Below are positions 1 to 8,445 of a DNA stretch of 64,000 nt, in pieces (within the stretch, counting starts at the first letter, position 1; every line of letters begins with the position of its first letter). The position numbers and the translations under genes were made by a program. The DNA comes from Aurantimicrobium sp. INA4 (lineage in GTDB: Bacteria > Actinomycetota > Actinomycetes > Actinomycetales > Microbacteriaceae), in the NCBI RefSeq assembly GCF_027924525.1, contig NZ_AP027040.1, forward strand, positions 434,001 through 498,000. The letters run 5' to 3'. Below the pieces are notes generated by a model. It saw only the letters and a list, made by a program, of their open reading frames with translations, was not told the origin of the DNA and did no database searches.

Positions 1-314
1 GCGCCACGAAAGCATTTGTGCGCTCCTTTACCGAAGCTCTCTGGGGAGAGCTGGGAACCTCGAAGGTTCGCGTGCTGGCAGTCAGCCCCGGTGCAACCGA
101 ATCAGAATTCTTCATCGTTGCCGGCGGGAAGCCCTCGGGCAAAGCCGTTCCTGCAACAGATGTGGTGGAGAAAACTTTCTCGGCACTGGAGAAAAACACC
201 CCCTCTGTTGTGGTCGGCGGAGCAAACGCTGTCGGTGCTGGTCTTGTGAAGTTTTTCCCCAAGAAAACGACCATCAGCCTGGTGGGCAAAATGTTCCTCC
301 CGAAGGAGAAGTAA
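1..314 (+). CDS. short-chain dehydrogenase/reductase (SDR), C-terminal part
   Basis: Only the last ~103 codons are in the window. The frame is open from base 3 and begins with ATKAF, which fits the tail of the SDR active-site motif YxxxK; the catalytic Tyr would lie just outside the left edge. It is followed by VRVLAVSPGATESEF, the usual PG region after the active site, so this should be an NAD(P)-dependent oxidoreductase of unknown substrate. The GTG at 18 is an internal valine codon. Its TAA stop overlaps the ATG of the next gene (TAATG), so the two are probably translationally coupled. Confidence 0.8.
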   Translation, partial: ATKAFVRSFTEALWGELGTSKVRVLAVSPGATESEFFIVAGGKPSGKAVPATDVVEKTFSALEKNTPSVVVGGANAVGAGLVKFFPKKTTISLVGKMFLPKEK

Positions 315-778
315 TGCAGCACAATTTCCTCTACTCCGTCGAGCGTGAGTACACCCAGCCCATGTCCCGTATCTGGGAGGCATGGACCGACGCAGCCCAG
401 CTTGAGGCGTGGTATCACCCGACAGAGCTAAAAAATGTTCCCGGTTCTTCAATCTCAGAGCCAGAAGTTGGTGGAATGTGGGCTATCGCTGTTGATGTTC
501 CAGAGTATGGATTCCAGTCCTGTTTCTGGGGCACATACACTGCTGTCGAACCAGGCAAGCTCATCGAGCACACCATGTTTTACTCCCAAGACCCTGCAGA
601 ATTCGCAGCCAAAGATCTTTCGGGAGAATTTGCCAAGATTGTGGTCGATTTCGAGGAGCGCCCAACCGGAAGCTGGGTTCGCTTTACTCAGTATGGTGAG
701 CTGCCAGAAGAACACATCCACATGGCCAAGGCGGGGATGGAGAGTTACTTCCAGTCCTTAGCTGACTACCTGGCTTAG
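314..778 (+). CDS. SRPBCC / AHSA1-like domain protein
   Basis: 154 residues. The N-terminal half has the pattern of the AHSA1/START-like (SRPBCC) superfamily: YSVEREYTQPMSRIWEAWTD, then a W and proline-rich loop and GGMWAIAV. The fold is a single helix-grip domain with a hydrophobic cavity. No signal peptide or membrane segment is visible, so it is probably cytosolic. The ligand or partner cannot be predicted. It starts within the stop codon of the upstream SDR gene and ends one base before the stop of the convergent SDR gene on the other strand, leaving no intergenic space. Confidence 0.75.
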   Translation: MQHNFLYSVEREYTQPMSRIWEAWTDAAQLEAWYHPTELKNVPGSSISEPEVGGMWAIAVDVPEYGFQSCFWGTYTAVEPGKLIEHTMFYSQDPAEFAAKDLSGEFAKIVVDFEERPTGSWVRFTQYGELPEEHIHMAKAGMESYFQSLADYLA

Positions 779-1582
779 TTAGCCCAGCAGAGATTTCATC
801 TGCTTATAAATCATGGCCGCTGCCTTCTCGGGCATGAGCCTGGTGAGCTTGTCCATGGTTTTGGCGTCAGAGCCAATGAAGACTTTGTAAGCATTCTTTT
901 CAATAGCGCCAATGATGGTGTGTGCAGCCACCTCAACACTGGTTGTTTTGAACTTATTAGCCTCATGAGGATCCATGTTGGCAGGCATGGCCATACCTGA
1001 GTTCTGGGCAATATTGGTTGCAATGGCACCGGGGTAAATGGCAGTGACATGAACCTTTGTGTCCATGAGCTCAGAATGAAGACCTTCGGTCAGAAGTTTC
1101 ACAGCAGCCTTGGTAGCCCCATAAATTGTCTGACCAGGTACGGGGGCGTAACCACCCATGCTGGAGACATTGGCAATGTAACCCTCCGGGCGCTTGAGCA
1201 GTTCAGGCAGGAATGCCTTCACCGTGTTGATGGTGCCATAGAGGTTGACATTCATGACGCGTTCGATGGCGTCAAAGTCGAGGTCGTTTACTTTTACAAA
1301 GGGCTGAATAATGCCTGCCACGTTTACAAGGGCATCAACCTGGCCGTGCTTGCTAATTACTGTTTTCGGGAGTGCCAATACTTTGGCTCTGTCAGTGATG
1401 TTGAGGGTGTGCGTAGAAAGCTTGGCACCTGCGCCGGCAAGCTTCTTTGTCTCTTTCAAACCTTCCGCGTTGAGGTCAACCGCAGCAACGATGGCACCTT
1501 TGGCGAGAAGTTGTAATACAAGCTCGCGTGCAATTCCGTTACCTCCACCGGTAACGACAAATACTTTTCCTGCAATGTCCAT
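779..1582 (-). CDS. short-chain dehydrogenase/reductase (SDR)
   Basis: 267 residues from the ATG at 1582; an in-frame upstream start at 1615 would add 11 residues lacking family character. Classical SDR features are present: the cofactor motif TGGGNGIA (residues 11-18), NVAG (87-90), a serine pair at 140-141, and Tyr154/Lys158 in YGATK, followed by IYPGAIATN. The protein should be an NAD(P)-dependent oxidoreductase. The Asp in VAAVDLN at the end of the second beta strand hints at NAD preference. Substrate unknown. It is a single-gene unit, convergent with the preceding plus-strand pair. Confidence 0.85.
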   Translation of the reverse strand: MDIAGKVFVVTGGGNGIARELVLQLLAKGAIVAAVDLNAEGLKETKKLAGAGAKLSTHTLNITDRAKVLALPKTVISKHGQVDALVNVAGIIQPFVKVNDLDFDAIERVMNVNLYGTINTVKAFLPELLKRPEGYIANVSSMGGYAPVPGQTIYGATKAAVKLLTEGLHSELMDTKVHVTAIYPGAIATNIAQNSGMAMPANMDPHEANKFKTTSVEVAAHTIIGAIEKNAYKVFIGSDAKTMDKLTRLMPEKAAAMIYKQMKSLLG

Positions 1583-1712
1583 GAGTGAACTCTTTTCTGG
1601 ATGAGGACAACCCATCCAACTTCAGTATGCTCCTGCTGGAGAGCTGGCGGATAGTGGATTCTGCCACTGAGCGGTCCTAGACTAAAACGTCACTTTCTCA
1701 CTAAGGAACACC

Positions 1713-2138
1713 ATGTTTTTACTTGAATTGAACTGGATTGCCATTCTTGTAGCATTCGTTGCCGCATTTATTGCTGGAGCAATCTGGTTTGGACCAAAGA
1801 CGTTCTTCCCTGCGTGGTGGCGTGCCATGGGTAAAGATCCAAACAACATGGAAGTCACCGGCAACATGGCGGTCACCTTCAGTGCCACCGCCATAGCCGC
1901 ATTCATCGAGGCAGTGACTGTTGCATCCGTGATTTATTTTGTGGCACAGTCAAACCCCAACTTTGGTGTTCTCGAGGGTGGTCTCGTCGGCCTTCTCCTT
2001 GGTCTAGGTTTAGCAGCAGCCTCGTCTCTGTCCCACCGTTTGTTCGCCGGTCAAGGCTTCAAGGTGTGGATTCTTGAGGTCGGCAGCGATGTCGTAAATC
2101 TCACAATTATGGGTCTCATTATTGGAGCCTGGCGATAA
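1713..2138 (+). CDS. DUF1761-family membrane protein
   Basis: 141 residues with about four hydrophobic segments: one at the N-terminus (NWIAILVAFVAAFIAGAIWFG), two in the middle and one at the C-terminus (LTIMGLIIGAWR). FGPKTFFPAWW after helix 1 and the C-terminal pattern match the DUF1761 integral-membrane family, whose function is unknown. A clear ribosome-binding site (AAGGA) precedes the ATG by 7 nt. It is followed by another small membrane protein 30 bp downstream and the two may be cotranscribed. Confidence 0.75.
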   Translation: MFLLELNWIAILVAFVAAFIAGAIWFGPKTFFPAWWRAMGKDPNNMEVTGNMAVTFSATAIAAFIEAVTVASVIYFVAQSNPNFGVLEGGLVGLLLGLGLAAASSLSHRLFAGQGFKVWILEVGSDVVNLTIMGLIIGAWR

Positions 2139-2168
2139 TCTAGAAACACCCAAGGAACAGGAGTCATC

Positions 2169-2381
2169 ATGGGTTTCACCGCATTTATGTCATCGACCTT
2201 CGGACGCTGGGCTCGCATCGTCGTCGGCCTAGTTCTTGCTATCGCTGCACTGACCTGGGGCCCAATTGGCGCTCTCTTCTTTCTCGTCGGCCTCATGCTG
2301 ATTTCAGCCGGAGCATCCGATACCTGTTATTTTGCGCCATTGTTTGGCCGTGGCTTCAACGGCAACGACAATCGCCGCTAA
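2169..2381 (+). CDS. small DUF2892-like membrane protein
   Basis: 70 residues. The arrangement is R-x-x-R, a Gly-rich hydrophobic stretch (VVGLVLAIAALTWGPIGALF), a second hydrophobic stretch, then CYFAPLFG at the C-terminus. This is the pattern of the DUF2892 (YgaP transmembrane domain-like) family, here without a rhodanese domain. A GGAG ribosome-binding site lies 7 nt before the ATG. A strong hairpin terminator follows directly. Function unknown. Confidence 0.7.
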   Translation: MGFTAFMSSTFGRWARIVVGLVLAIAALTWGPIGALFFLVGLMLISAGASDTCYFAPLFGRGFNGNDNRR

Positions 2382-2391
2382 CTCGTTTCCC

Positions 2392-2430
2392 AAGAATGCC
2401 TCCGAAGGATTTTCGGAGGCATTCTTCTTT
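2392..2430 (+). terminator. rho-independent terminator
   Basis: A perfect 15-bp inverted repeat (2392-2406 and 2412-2426, loop of five bases) is followed by a T/C-rich run. It closes the DUF1761/DUF2892 unit and lies just before the next promoter. Confidence 0.85.
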
Positions 2431-2456
2431 CTCTCGAAAATCAGTACTCTGTTTTC

Positions 2457-2669
2457 ATGACCGAAAAAGTTCAGGGACCCGCCTCCTATTTCCCCTCGAT
2501 TGAGAAGAAGTATGGTCAACCGATCGATCACTGGATGAGTCAGCTTGATGCAGTAAAAGATAAAAAGCACATGGAGCAGGTCGATTACCTCAAGACCGAG
2601 CACGGCATGGGTCATGGCCATGCCAATGCTGTTGTTGCTGTGTATCGCGCCAACAATGGTTTGTCATGA
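2457..2669 (+). CDS. DUF4287 domain protein
   Basis: 70 residues. The sequence KVQGPASYFPSIEKKYGQP, a W, then LKTEHGMGHGHANAVV is characteristic of DUF4287, a small helical domain of unknown function often found next to DUF1801/YdhG proteins, as here. A TACTCT hexamer at 2445-2450 lies six bases before the ATG and there is no ribosome-binding site, so a leaderless mRNA is likely. The last codons overlap the next gene (ATGA). Confidence 0.8.
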   Translation: MTEKVQGPASYFPSIEKKYGQPIDHWMSQLDAVKDKKHMEQVDYLKTEHGMGHGHANAVVAVYRANNGLS

Positions 2670-3028
2670 CAGCCGCTGAGGTTGACGCCTATATTCAGGC
2701 TCAACCTGAACCCCAACGCAGCACTTTGGAGCACCTACGCTCCCAGATTCTCGCTGTGATTCCTGACGCAGAACAGTGCATTTCCTATGCCATGCCAGGA
2801 TTCCGAGTCAATGGCAAGGTTGTTGCCGGGTTTGCTTCTTACAACAAGCACATTGGGTACTACCCCCACTCGGGGCAGGTTTTCCGGGTGATGATGGATG
2901 ATCTGGCCGGCTATGAGGTCTCTGAAAAGGGTGGGGGAGTGAAGTTTCCAATCGATCACGCAGTTCCTGATGCACTGATTGAAAAACTTATTGCCGTGCG
3001 AATGGCTCAAGCTTTCCAAGCTGAATAA
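2666..3028 (+). CDS. DUF1801 / YdhG-like protein
   Basis: 120 residues. The core AYIQAQPEPQRSTLEHLRSQI, then ISYAMPGFRVNGKVVAGFA and HIGYYPHSG, matches the DUF1801 fold (YdhG family, structurally related to frataxin-like proteins). Biochemical role unknown. It overlaps the DUF4287 gene by four bases (ATGA), which makes translational coupling and functional association likely. Confidence 0.8.
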   Translation: MTAAEVDAYIQAQPEPQRSTLEHLRSQILAVIPDAEQCISYAMPGFRVNGKVVAGFASYNKHIGYYPHSGQVFRVMMDDLAGYEVSEKGGGVKFPIDHAVPDALIEKLIAVRMAQAFQAE

Positions 3029-3053
3029 CAGTCGGCAGGAATACACTCGCACT

Positions 3054-3572
3054 ATGACTGCTGAACAGCCCTATACGCTCGTTAAGCACTACGACGGGTT
3101 CGATGTGCGTCACTATCCGGACTACGTCCTCGTCCAAGTAGACGTCGTCGGCGATTTCATGCGTGCTGGGAATGTGGCCTTTGGCCCACTGGTGAGCTAC
3201 ATCTCAGGAAACAACATGGCGAACAAGAAGTTCGCCATGACTGCGCCTGTCATTCAAGAAACTACTGCCCAAGAAACACATACGGTTTCCTTCGTTCTTC
3301 CCGAAGGTGTCGATATTTCTGAGGTTCCTGTGCCTGCCAATGCACGCGTGCGCACGACACACGTTCATGCTCACGATGCAGCAGTGATGAAATTTGGGGG
3401 CGGCTGGAATGCAACCCGTTTTCAGAACAATGGGGAACTCCTGCTTGAGCGTGTGAAAAATGCAGGCCTCATTCCAGAGGGCAACGTCTACTTTGCGCGC
3501 TTTGACCCACCCTGGAAACCTGGTTTCCTCAAGCGCAACGAGGTCTTGGTTGCCTTAGCGCCACGCGGCTAA
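3054..3572 (+). CDS. SOUL family haem-binding-like protein
   Basis: 172 residues. The SOUL/HBP pattern runs through the protein: YTLVKHYDGFDVRHYPDY, then FGPLVSYISGNN, IAMTAPV-like KKFAMTAPVIQ, FVLPEG and a C-terminal WKPGFLKRNEV. Family members bind haem or tetrapyrroles, and bacterial roles are unclear. The start was placed at 3054 because the conserved domain begins just after it and because TACACT at 3042-3047 leaves exactly six bases to the ATG. An upstream in-frame ATG at 2979 lies inside the previous gene. No signal peptide is seen with this start. Confidence 0.85.
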   Translation: MTAEQPYTLVKHYDGFDVRHYPDYVLVQVDVVGDFMRAGNVAFGPLVSYISGNNMANKKFAMTAPVIQETTAQETHTVSFVLPEGVDISEVPVPANARVRTTHVHAHDAAVMKFGGGWNATRFQNNGELLLERVKNAGLIPEGNVYFARFDPPWKPGFLKRNEVLVALAPRG

Positions 3573-3588
3573 GCCTAAGCGGCAGGAT

Positions 3589-4743
3589 CTATTGCACCAG
3601 CCCGCTCACTGCTGAAACCGCGCTGACAAATGCTTTGGCTGCCATATTCAGCTCTTCTGCTGCGGTGTTATGGCTGAAGCTAAAGCGGATAGATGTTCTC
3701 GCAATATCCGGATCAATCCCGCACGCCACCAGAACGTGAGAGGGCTCATCGCTTCCGGCAGCACATGCTGATCCACTCGAAACAATGACGCCGCGCTGTT
3801 CTAACTCCAACAACAACGTCTCACCGTTGAGCCCAGCGCAGGTGAAGCTCGCAATACCAGGATGGCGCTGGGTGGGATTACCCGTCAGGGCTGCCTGGGG
3901 GATACTTCCAAGCACTTGCGAAATGAAGTCATCACGTAATGTGCTCACTCGAGCGGCTTCTGCTGAGTGTTCAGGAAGCTGGTGCAGTGCTGTCGAGAGT
4001 GCTACCGCCCATGCAACGTTTTCTGTCCCAGAGCGGCGACCGAATTCTTGGCCGCCTCCGTGGAGCAGAGGCTCCACGGCCAAACGTCCACGAATATAGG
4101 TCAGGCCAGAACCCTTGGGGGCGCCAAGCTTGTGACCGGAGATTGTCAGCGCATCCATTCCACGAACAACAGTTCCAGATGCACCCACACGCAGATCACA
4201 CCAGCCAGCCGCTTGAACTGCGTCCGTGTGCACAAGTGCGCCAACCTCATGGGCCGCGTCAATAATCTCGGCCAGAGGATGCAGGGTGCCAATCTCGTTA
4301 TTGGCCAGCATGAGGGTGACCAGGGTGGTGTCTGGTCGTAGCGCAGCGGTGAGCTCGGCGAGATCGATACTTCCTTGGCCATCAACCTCAAGCCACGTGA
4401 TTTCGAAACCGTGAACCCGTTCCAAAAAACGCAGTGTCTCGAGTACCGCCTCATGTTCCGTTAGGGCAGAGATGATGTGTTTGCCTCGGGGATAGGCCAG
4501 GGCAAGACCGTTGATGGCGAGGTTGTCTCCCTCGGTTCCCCCAGAGGTGAAAATAATGTCTGAGGCGGGAACATCCAACCACGCACCGCAGATAGCGCGC
4601 GCGTTCTCAAGTGCCTGCTTGGCGCGCAACCCAAGTTCATGGGTGCTTGAGGAGTTACCAAAATCTGAAGTCAAATAAGGCCAAGCCGCCTCCAGCGCGG
4701 CAGGAACCACCGGGGTGGTTGCGGCATTATCTAGGTAAATCAT
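3589..4743 (-). CDS. cysteine desulfurase (NifS/IscS type) linked to NadA
   Basis: 384 residues, fold-type I PLP enzyme. YLDNAATTP begins at residue 3, TSGGTEGDN is near 66-74, His97 stacks over PLP, Lys205 in SGHK forms the Schiff base, and Cys327 in SSGSACAAG is the persulfide-forming cysteine. It converts L-cysteine to alanine and delivers sulfur. As the last gene of the nadA-nadB-nadC operon, overlapping or abutting nadC, it most likely supplies the [4Fe-4S] cluster of quinolinate synthase NadA. A longer start at 4782 would run into nadC and is less likely. It may also act as the general Fe-S desulfurase. Confidence 0.92.
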   Translation of the reverse strand: MIYLDNAATTPVVPAALEAAWPYLTSDFGNSSSTHELGLRAKQALENARAICGAWLDVPASDIIFTSGGTEGDNLAINGLALAYPRGKHIISALTEHEAVLETLRFLERVHGFEITWLEVDGQGSIDLAELTAALRPDTTLVTLMLANNEIGTLHPLAEIIDAAHEVGALVHTDAVQAAGWCDLRVGASGTVVRGMDALTISGHKLGAPKGSGLTYIRGRLAVEPLLHGGGQEFGRRSGTENVAWAVALSTALHQLPEHSAEAARVSTLRDDFISQVLGSIPQAALTGNPTQRHPGIASFTCAGLNGETLLLELEQRGVIVSSGSACAAGSDEPSHVLVACGIDPDIARTSIRFSFSHNTAAEELNMAAKAFVSAVSAVSGLVQ

Positions 4744-4750
4744 GGGAGCT

Positions 4751-5614
4751 CTAGTTCTCGGGAGTATCGATGGTGACGTCAAGCCCGAGGTCGAGTGCGC
4801 GGGCGGAGTGGGTCAATGCTCCAACGGAAATGACATCCACACCGGTTTCGGCGATGGCGCGAACGGTGTCGAGGTTCACCCCGCCGCTTGCTTCAACCAC
4901 CGCACGACCGGCGACCTGGGCGACGCCGGTCTTCAAATCTTCGAGGGAGAAGTTATCGAGCATGATGATGTCGACACCGCCGGCAATGACGGGTTCAATC
5001 TGGTCAAGGCGATCGACTTCAACCTCAAACTTCACGCCTTCGGGAAGTTCTTTCTTCACGCGCTGTAGTTCGGTGGTGAGATCCTTGCCTCCAGCAAGAA
5101 GCACCGCGAGGTGGTTGTCTTTGGCCATGAAAGCAGTGGAGAGGTTGAGGCGGTGGTTTGTTCCGCCACCGCACACCACAGCGTGGCGTTCAAATGCTCG
5201 CAAGGTTGGAGTCGTTTTACGCGTATCCAAGATGGTTGCTTGAGTTCCCTTGACGGCATCAACATAGGCGGCTGTCAACGTGGCAATACCGCTCATGCGC
5301 TGGGTGAAGTTCAACCCAATACGTTCTGCGGTCAAGATTCCTCGTGCCGGACCAGACACCCGGGCCAGAACATCCCCGGGTATAAACCGATCGCCATCAT
5401 GTTTGATGAGTTCGACGTTAATGCGGGGGTCTGTCAGCTCAAATGCTGCCTGAAAAACCTCAGCACCAGAGAAGGTTCCTGCCTCGCGCGCTGAGAGCAC
5501 TGCTGAGGCGGTGGCGTCTTCGGTGATGGCCAGCAGTGATGTGATGTCTCCGGTCGGTGCATCTTCTAATAAGGCAGCTTTCACGACGGTGTCGATGGTC
5601 TGTTTGTCCAACAT
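4751..5614 (-). CDS. nadC: nicotinate-nucleotide pyrophosphorylase (carboxylating)
   Basis: 287 residues, the usual QPRTase length. The N-terminal segment LLEDAPTGDITSL, the ERIGLNFTQRMSGIAT helix, the phosphoribosyl-binding region (ILDTRKTTP, HRLNLSTAFMAKDNH) and the C-terminal barrel motifs EVEVDRLDQ, IMLDNF and EASGGVNLDT are all present. The enzyme condenses quinolinate with PRPP, releasing CO2, to give nicotinic acid mononucleotide. It lies two bases from nadB and overlaps the start region of the desulfurase gene, so it is in the same transcript. Confidence 0.96.
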   Translation of the reverse strand: MLDKQTIDTVVKAALLEDAPTGDITSLLAITEDATASAVLSAREAGTFSGAEVFQAAFELTDPRINVELIKHDGDRFIPGDVLARVSGPARGILTAERIGLNFTQRMSGIATLTAAYVDAVKGTQATILDTRKTTPTLRAFERHAVVCGGGTNHRLNLSTAFMAKDNHLAVLLAGGKDLTTELQRVKKELPEGVKFEVEVDRLDQIEPVIAGGVDIIMLDNFSLEDLKTGVAQVAGRAVVEASGGVNLDTVRAIAETGVDVISVGALTHSARALDLGLDVTIDTPEN

Positions 5615-5616
5615 GG

Positions 5617-7155
5617 TTAAGCCTTTCGAACCAGCGTGATCGGGCGAGCTTGTGCAGGGTTGGTGTCGGGGAAATCAAGGCGGTAGTGGCCGCCGCGAGA
5701 TTCTTCGCGAGAAAGCGCAGCTTCGGTCACCGTGCGAGCAAGCAGAAGCAGGTTGGCATCCTCCCAGTCAGGAAAGAGGCGGTGTGCGGGATCTGCCGGA
5801 CGCCAAGAATGTAGTTGATCCAGTGCGCTTGTGAGATCTTTCCCTGTACGTGCCAGGCCAACGCTGTCCCACATCAATGTCTGTAACTCCACACGGTCTA
5901 CAACCTGTGCGGTTGAGGTGTGATTGGGCTCGAGAAGTTCGAGTTCTGCCAGCGGTTCTGTTGAAGCCCAACGCACACTCGGTGCATCGGTAGGCCACGC
6001 TTCACCCAGGGCAGAAACTGCTCGGTGTGCGAAGACGATGCTCTCCAATAGAGAGTTTGAAGCCAACCGGTTGGCACCGTGTGCTCCGGTGCAGGCAACC
6101 TCACCCACGGCAAAGAGCCCTGGGATAGATGTGCGCCCAAAGGTATCGGTAGCGATACCGCCCATCCAGTAGTGCGCAGCTGGTGTTACCGGGATTGGGT
6201 CGCGGCCCCAGTTCAAACCATAGGAACGGCATGCCCTGGTAATGCTGGGGAAACGTTCCGCAAGGAACTCGCTTCCCAACGCTGTTGCATCCAGTAATAC
6301 AGGCTGCCCACCCTGTTCAATCATGGTTTGTTGAATGCCGCGAGCAACAACATCACGCGGTGCCAACTCTGCCAGGGGGTGAATCTTCTGCATAAAGCGC
6401 TCACCCTGCGCATCAATGAGGACAGCGCCTTCACCACGCACTGCTTCGGAAATGAGGAAGGAACCAGGCACTGCCAGCGCTGTGGGGTGGAATTGGTAGA
6501 ACTCCACATCAGCCAACACAGCTCCGGCACGAAATGCTGCAGCGACGCCATCTCCGGTGGTCACGGTCGGGTTGGTGGTGTGGCGGTAGAGCTGACCGGC
6601 ACCGCCACTGGCCAAGATGACAGCATCTGCAGCAATAAAGTGCATGCCGTCAGCATCGAGGACCTGGACGCCGTTGACGCTGCCGTTATCGACAACTATT
6701 TCGGCCACAAAAGTGTATTCACGAATTTCTGTAGCACTCTTGCGCGCCGTTTCAACCAAAGCATCACTGGTCACTGCACCAGTAGCATCGCCACCTGCGT
6801 GCAAGATACGCGGATGCGAGTGGGCTGCTTCTAAGCCCATTGCAAAGTCAGTTCCGCTACGGTCAAACTCCACACCAAAGTTCACAAGGTCGTTGATACG
6901 TACTGGTCCTTCGGAACACAGGACTTCGACCGCTGGCTCCCAACACATACCCGCACCAGCAAACATGGTGTCTGCCATGTGTTCTGCCACGGTGTCTTCA
7001 GTTGACACCACCGCAGCGATACCACCTTGGGCATAGTGCGTGTTGCTTTCGGCGAGGTTGGCCTTCGTCACGAGGACAACCTCGTGCTGTCGGCTCGCCT
7101 GAGCAGCAGCGATCAGTCCTGCGACGCCACTGCCGATAACAACTACTTTGGCCAT
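5617..7155 (-). CDS. nadB: L-aspartate oxidase
   Basis: 512 residues. The FAD-binding Rossmann motif VIGSGVAGL is at residues 6-14, and the succinate dehydrogenase/fumarate reductase flavoprotein features follow: THYAQGGIAAV, HSHPRILHAGGDATG, the substrate-binding HPTAL region and a C-terminal GEVACTGAHGANRLASNSL. It oxidises L-aspartate to iminoaspartate, the substrate of NadA. The gene sits between nadA (3 bp away) and nadC (2 bp away) and is surely cotranscribed. Cytosolic. Confidence 0.96.
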   Translation of the reverse strand: MAKVVVIGSGVAGLIAAAQASRQHEVVLVTKANLAESNTHYAQGGIAAVVSTEDTVAEHMADTMFAGAGMCWEPAVEVLCSEGPVRINDLVNFGVEFDRSGTDFAMGLEAAHSHPRILHAGGDATGAVTSDALVETARKSATEIREYTFVAEIVVDNGSVNGVQVLDADGMHFIAADAVILASGGAGQLYRHTTNPTVTTGDGVAAAFRAGAVLADVEFYQFHPTALAVPGSFLISEAVRGEGAVLIDAQGERFMQKIHPLAELAPRDVVARGIQQTMIEQGGQPVLLDATALGSEFLAERFPSITRACRSYGLNWGRDPIPVTPAAHYWMGGIATDTFGRTSIPGLFAVGEVACTGAHGANRLASNSLLESIVFAHRAVSALGEAWPTDAPSVRWASTEPLAELELLEPNHTSTAQVVDRVELQTLMWDSVGLARTGKDLTSALDQLHSWRPADPAHRLFPDWEDANLLLLARTVTEAALSREESRGGHYRLDFPDTNPAQARPITLVRKA

Positions 7156-7158
7156 GGA

Positions 7159-8445
7159 TTAGTTGGCTGGCTTAGCAGCCAACATCCTCTCCAAGGCAAC
7201 ACGCGCTGGCTCAGCAACACTTTCATCGACCGAGATCTGATTAACCACTTCTCCAGCGACAAGGCGCTCCAGCACCCAGGCGAGATAGCCGGGGTGGATG
7301 CGATACATCGTGGAGCAAGGGCACACGACAGGGTCGAGGCAGAAAATGGTGTGCTCAGGGTGCTGCGCCGCAAGGCGCTGCACCATATTGATCTCGGTGC
7401 CGATTGCAAAGGTGGTCGGTTCTGTGGCCGCTTCGACGGTCTTACGGATGTAATCGGTGGAACCGTATTCATCCGAGGCGTCGACGACAGCCATCGGGCT
7501 TTCGGGGTGAACAATCACCCTGACACCGGGGTGTTCGGCACGGGCCTTCTCAATCTGCTCGACCGTGAAGCGTTTGTGCACGGAGCAGAAACCATTCCAC
7601 AGGATCACTTTGGCGTCGCGGAGTTCTTGTTCTGTGTTGCCACCGAGAGGCTTGCGACCCCACCACAATGGCATCTGCTCAACAGGGATTCCCATCGCCT
7701 TGGCAGTGTTGCGTCCTAAATGTTGGTCGGGGAAGAACAGTACGCGCTGTCCTCGTTCGAATGCCCACTCCAACACTGTTGCGGCATTTGAGGAGGTGCA
7801 GACAATGCCGCCGCGTTCACCACAGAAACCCTTGAGCGCCGCAGATGAGTTCATGTAGGTCACGGGAATAACTGGAACCCGGCCATTCTCATCAGGTTCT
7901 GTCCCATAGAGTTCCTCGAGCTGTTCCCAGCACTGAGTTACAGAGTCGATATCTGCCATATCGGCCATCGAACAACCTGCTGCCAGGTTGGGCAGGATCA
8001 CCTTCTGGTTATCTCCGGAGAGAATGTCTGCGGTTTCCGCCATGAAGTGCACCCCACAGAACACAATGGCCTCTGCCTCGGGGCGCCCCTTAGCGGCAAC
8101 AGCGAGCTGGAACGAGTCGCCGAGGTAGTCGGCGTGCTGCACGATTTCATCGCGCTGATAGAAGTGGCCAAGAACAACAACTTTGTCACCAAGGATTTCT
8201 TTGGCAGCGCGGATGCGCGCATGGAGTTCCTCGTTACTTGCGCTCTTGTATTCCTCGGGAAGTCCACCTTGAACGGGGGAGCCGGTTGGGATGACATCAC
8301 CCATGGATGCTCCAGGACCGTATCCAGGCGCACCTTTATCAAACTCCCAGGGGCCCTTCGCCAATGACGGAGAGCACGTAGTGTCCTCACTCTTGCCTGC
8401 GGCAATGAGTTGAATGCGGTCGTTGACCGAGGCGGTCGGGGTCAT
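7159..8445 (-). CDS. nadA: quinolinate synthase
   Basis: 428 residues, the long actinobacterial form. It condenses iminoaspartate with dihydroxyacetone phosphate using a [4Fe-4S] cluster. Candidate ligands are Cys158 (AAGCSMADM), Cys216 (IVCTSSNA) and the CPC pair at 375/377. GHFYQRDEIVQ near 93-103 and HPESP near 313-317 are conserved substrate-site motifs. The start ATG overlaps the stop of nrtR by four bases, which places NadA under the same promoter as its presumed repressor. Confidence 0.96.
   Translation of the reverse strand: MTPTASVNDRIQLIAAGKSEDTTCSPSLAKGPWEFDKGAPGYGPGASMGDVIPTGSPVQGGLPEEYKSASNEELHARIRAAKEILGDKVVVLGHFYQRDEIVQHADYLGDSFQLAVAAKGRPEAEAIVFCGVHFMAETADILSGDNQKVILPNLAAGCSMADMADIDSVTQCWEQLEELYGTEPDENGRVPVIPVTYMNSSAALKGFCGERGGIVCTSSNAATVLEWAFERGQRVLFFPDQHLGRNTAKAMGIPVEQMPLWWGRKPLGGNTEQELRDAKVILWNGFCSVHKRFTVEQIEKARAEHPGVRVIVHPESPMAVVDASDEYGSTDYIRKTVEAATEPTTFAIGTEINMVQRLAAQHPEHTIFCLDPVVCPCSTMYRIHPGYLAWVLERLVAGEVVNQISVDESVAEPARVALERMLAAKPAN

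Noticed and set aside
1049..1516. 155-codon ORF opposite the SDR gene
   Set aside because: Antisense shadow of a well-supported SDR; composition and motifs belong to the other strand.
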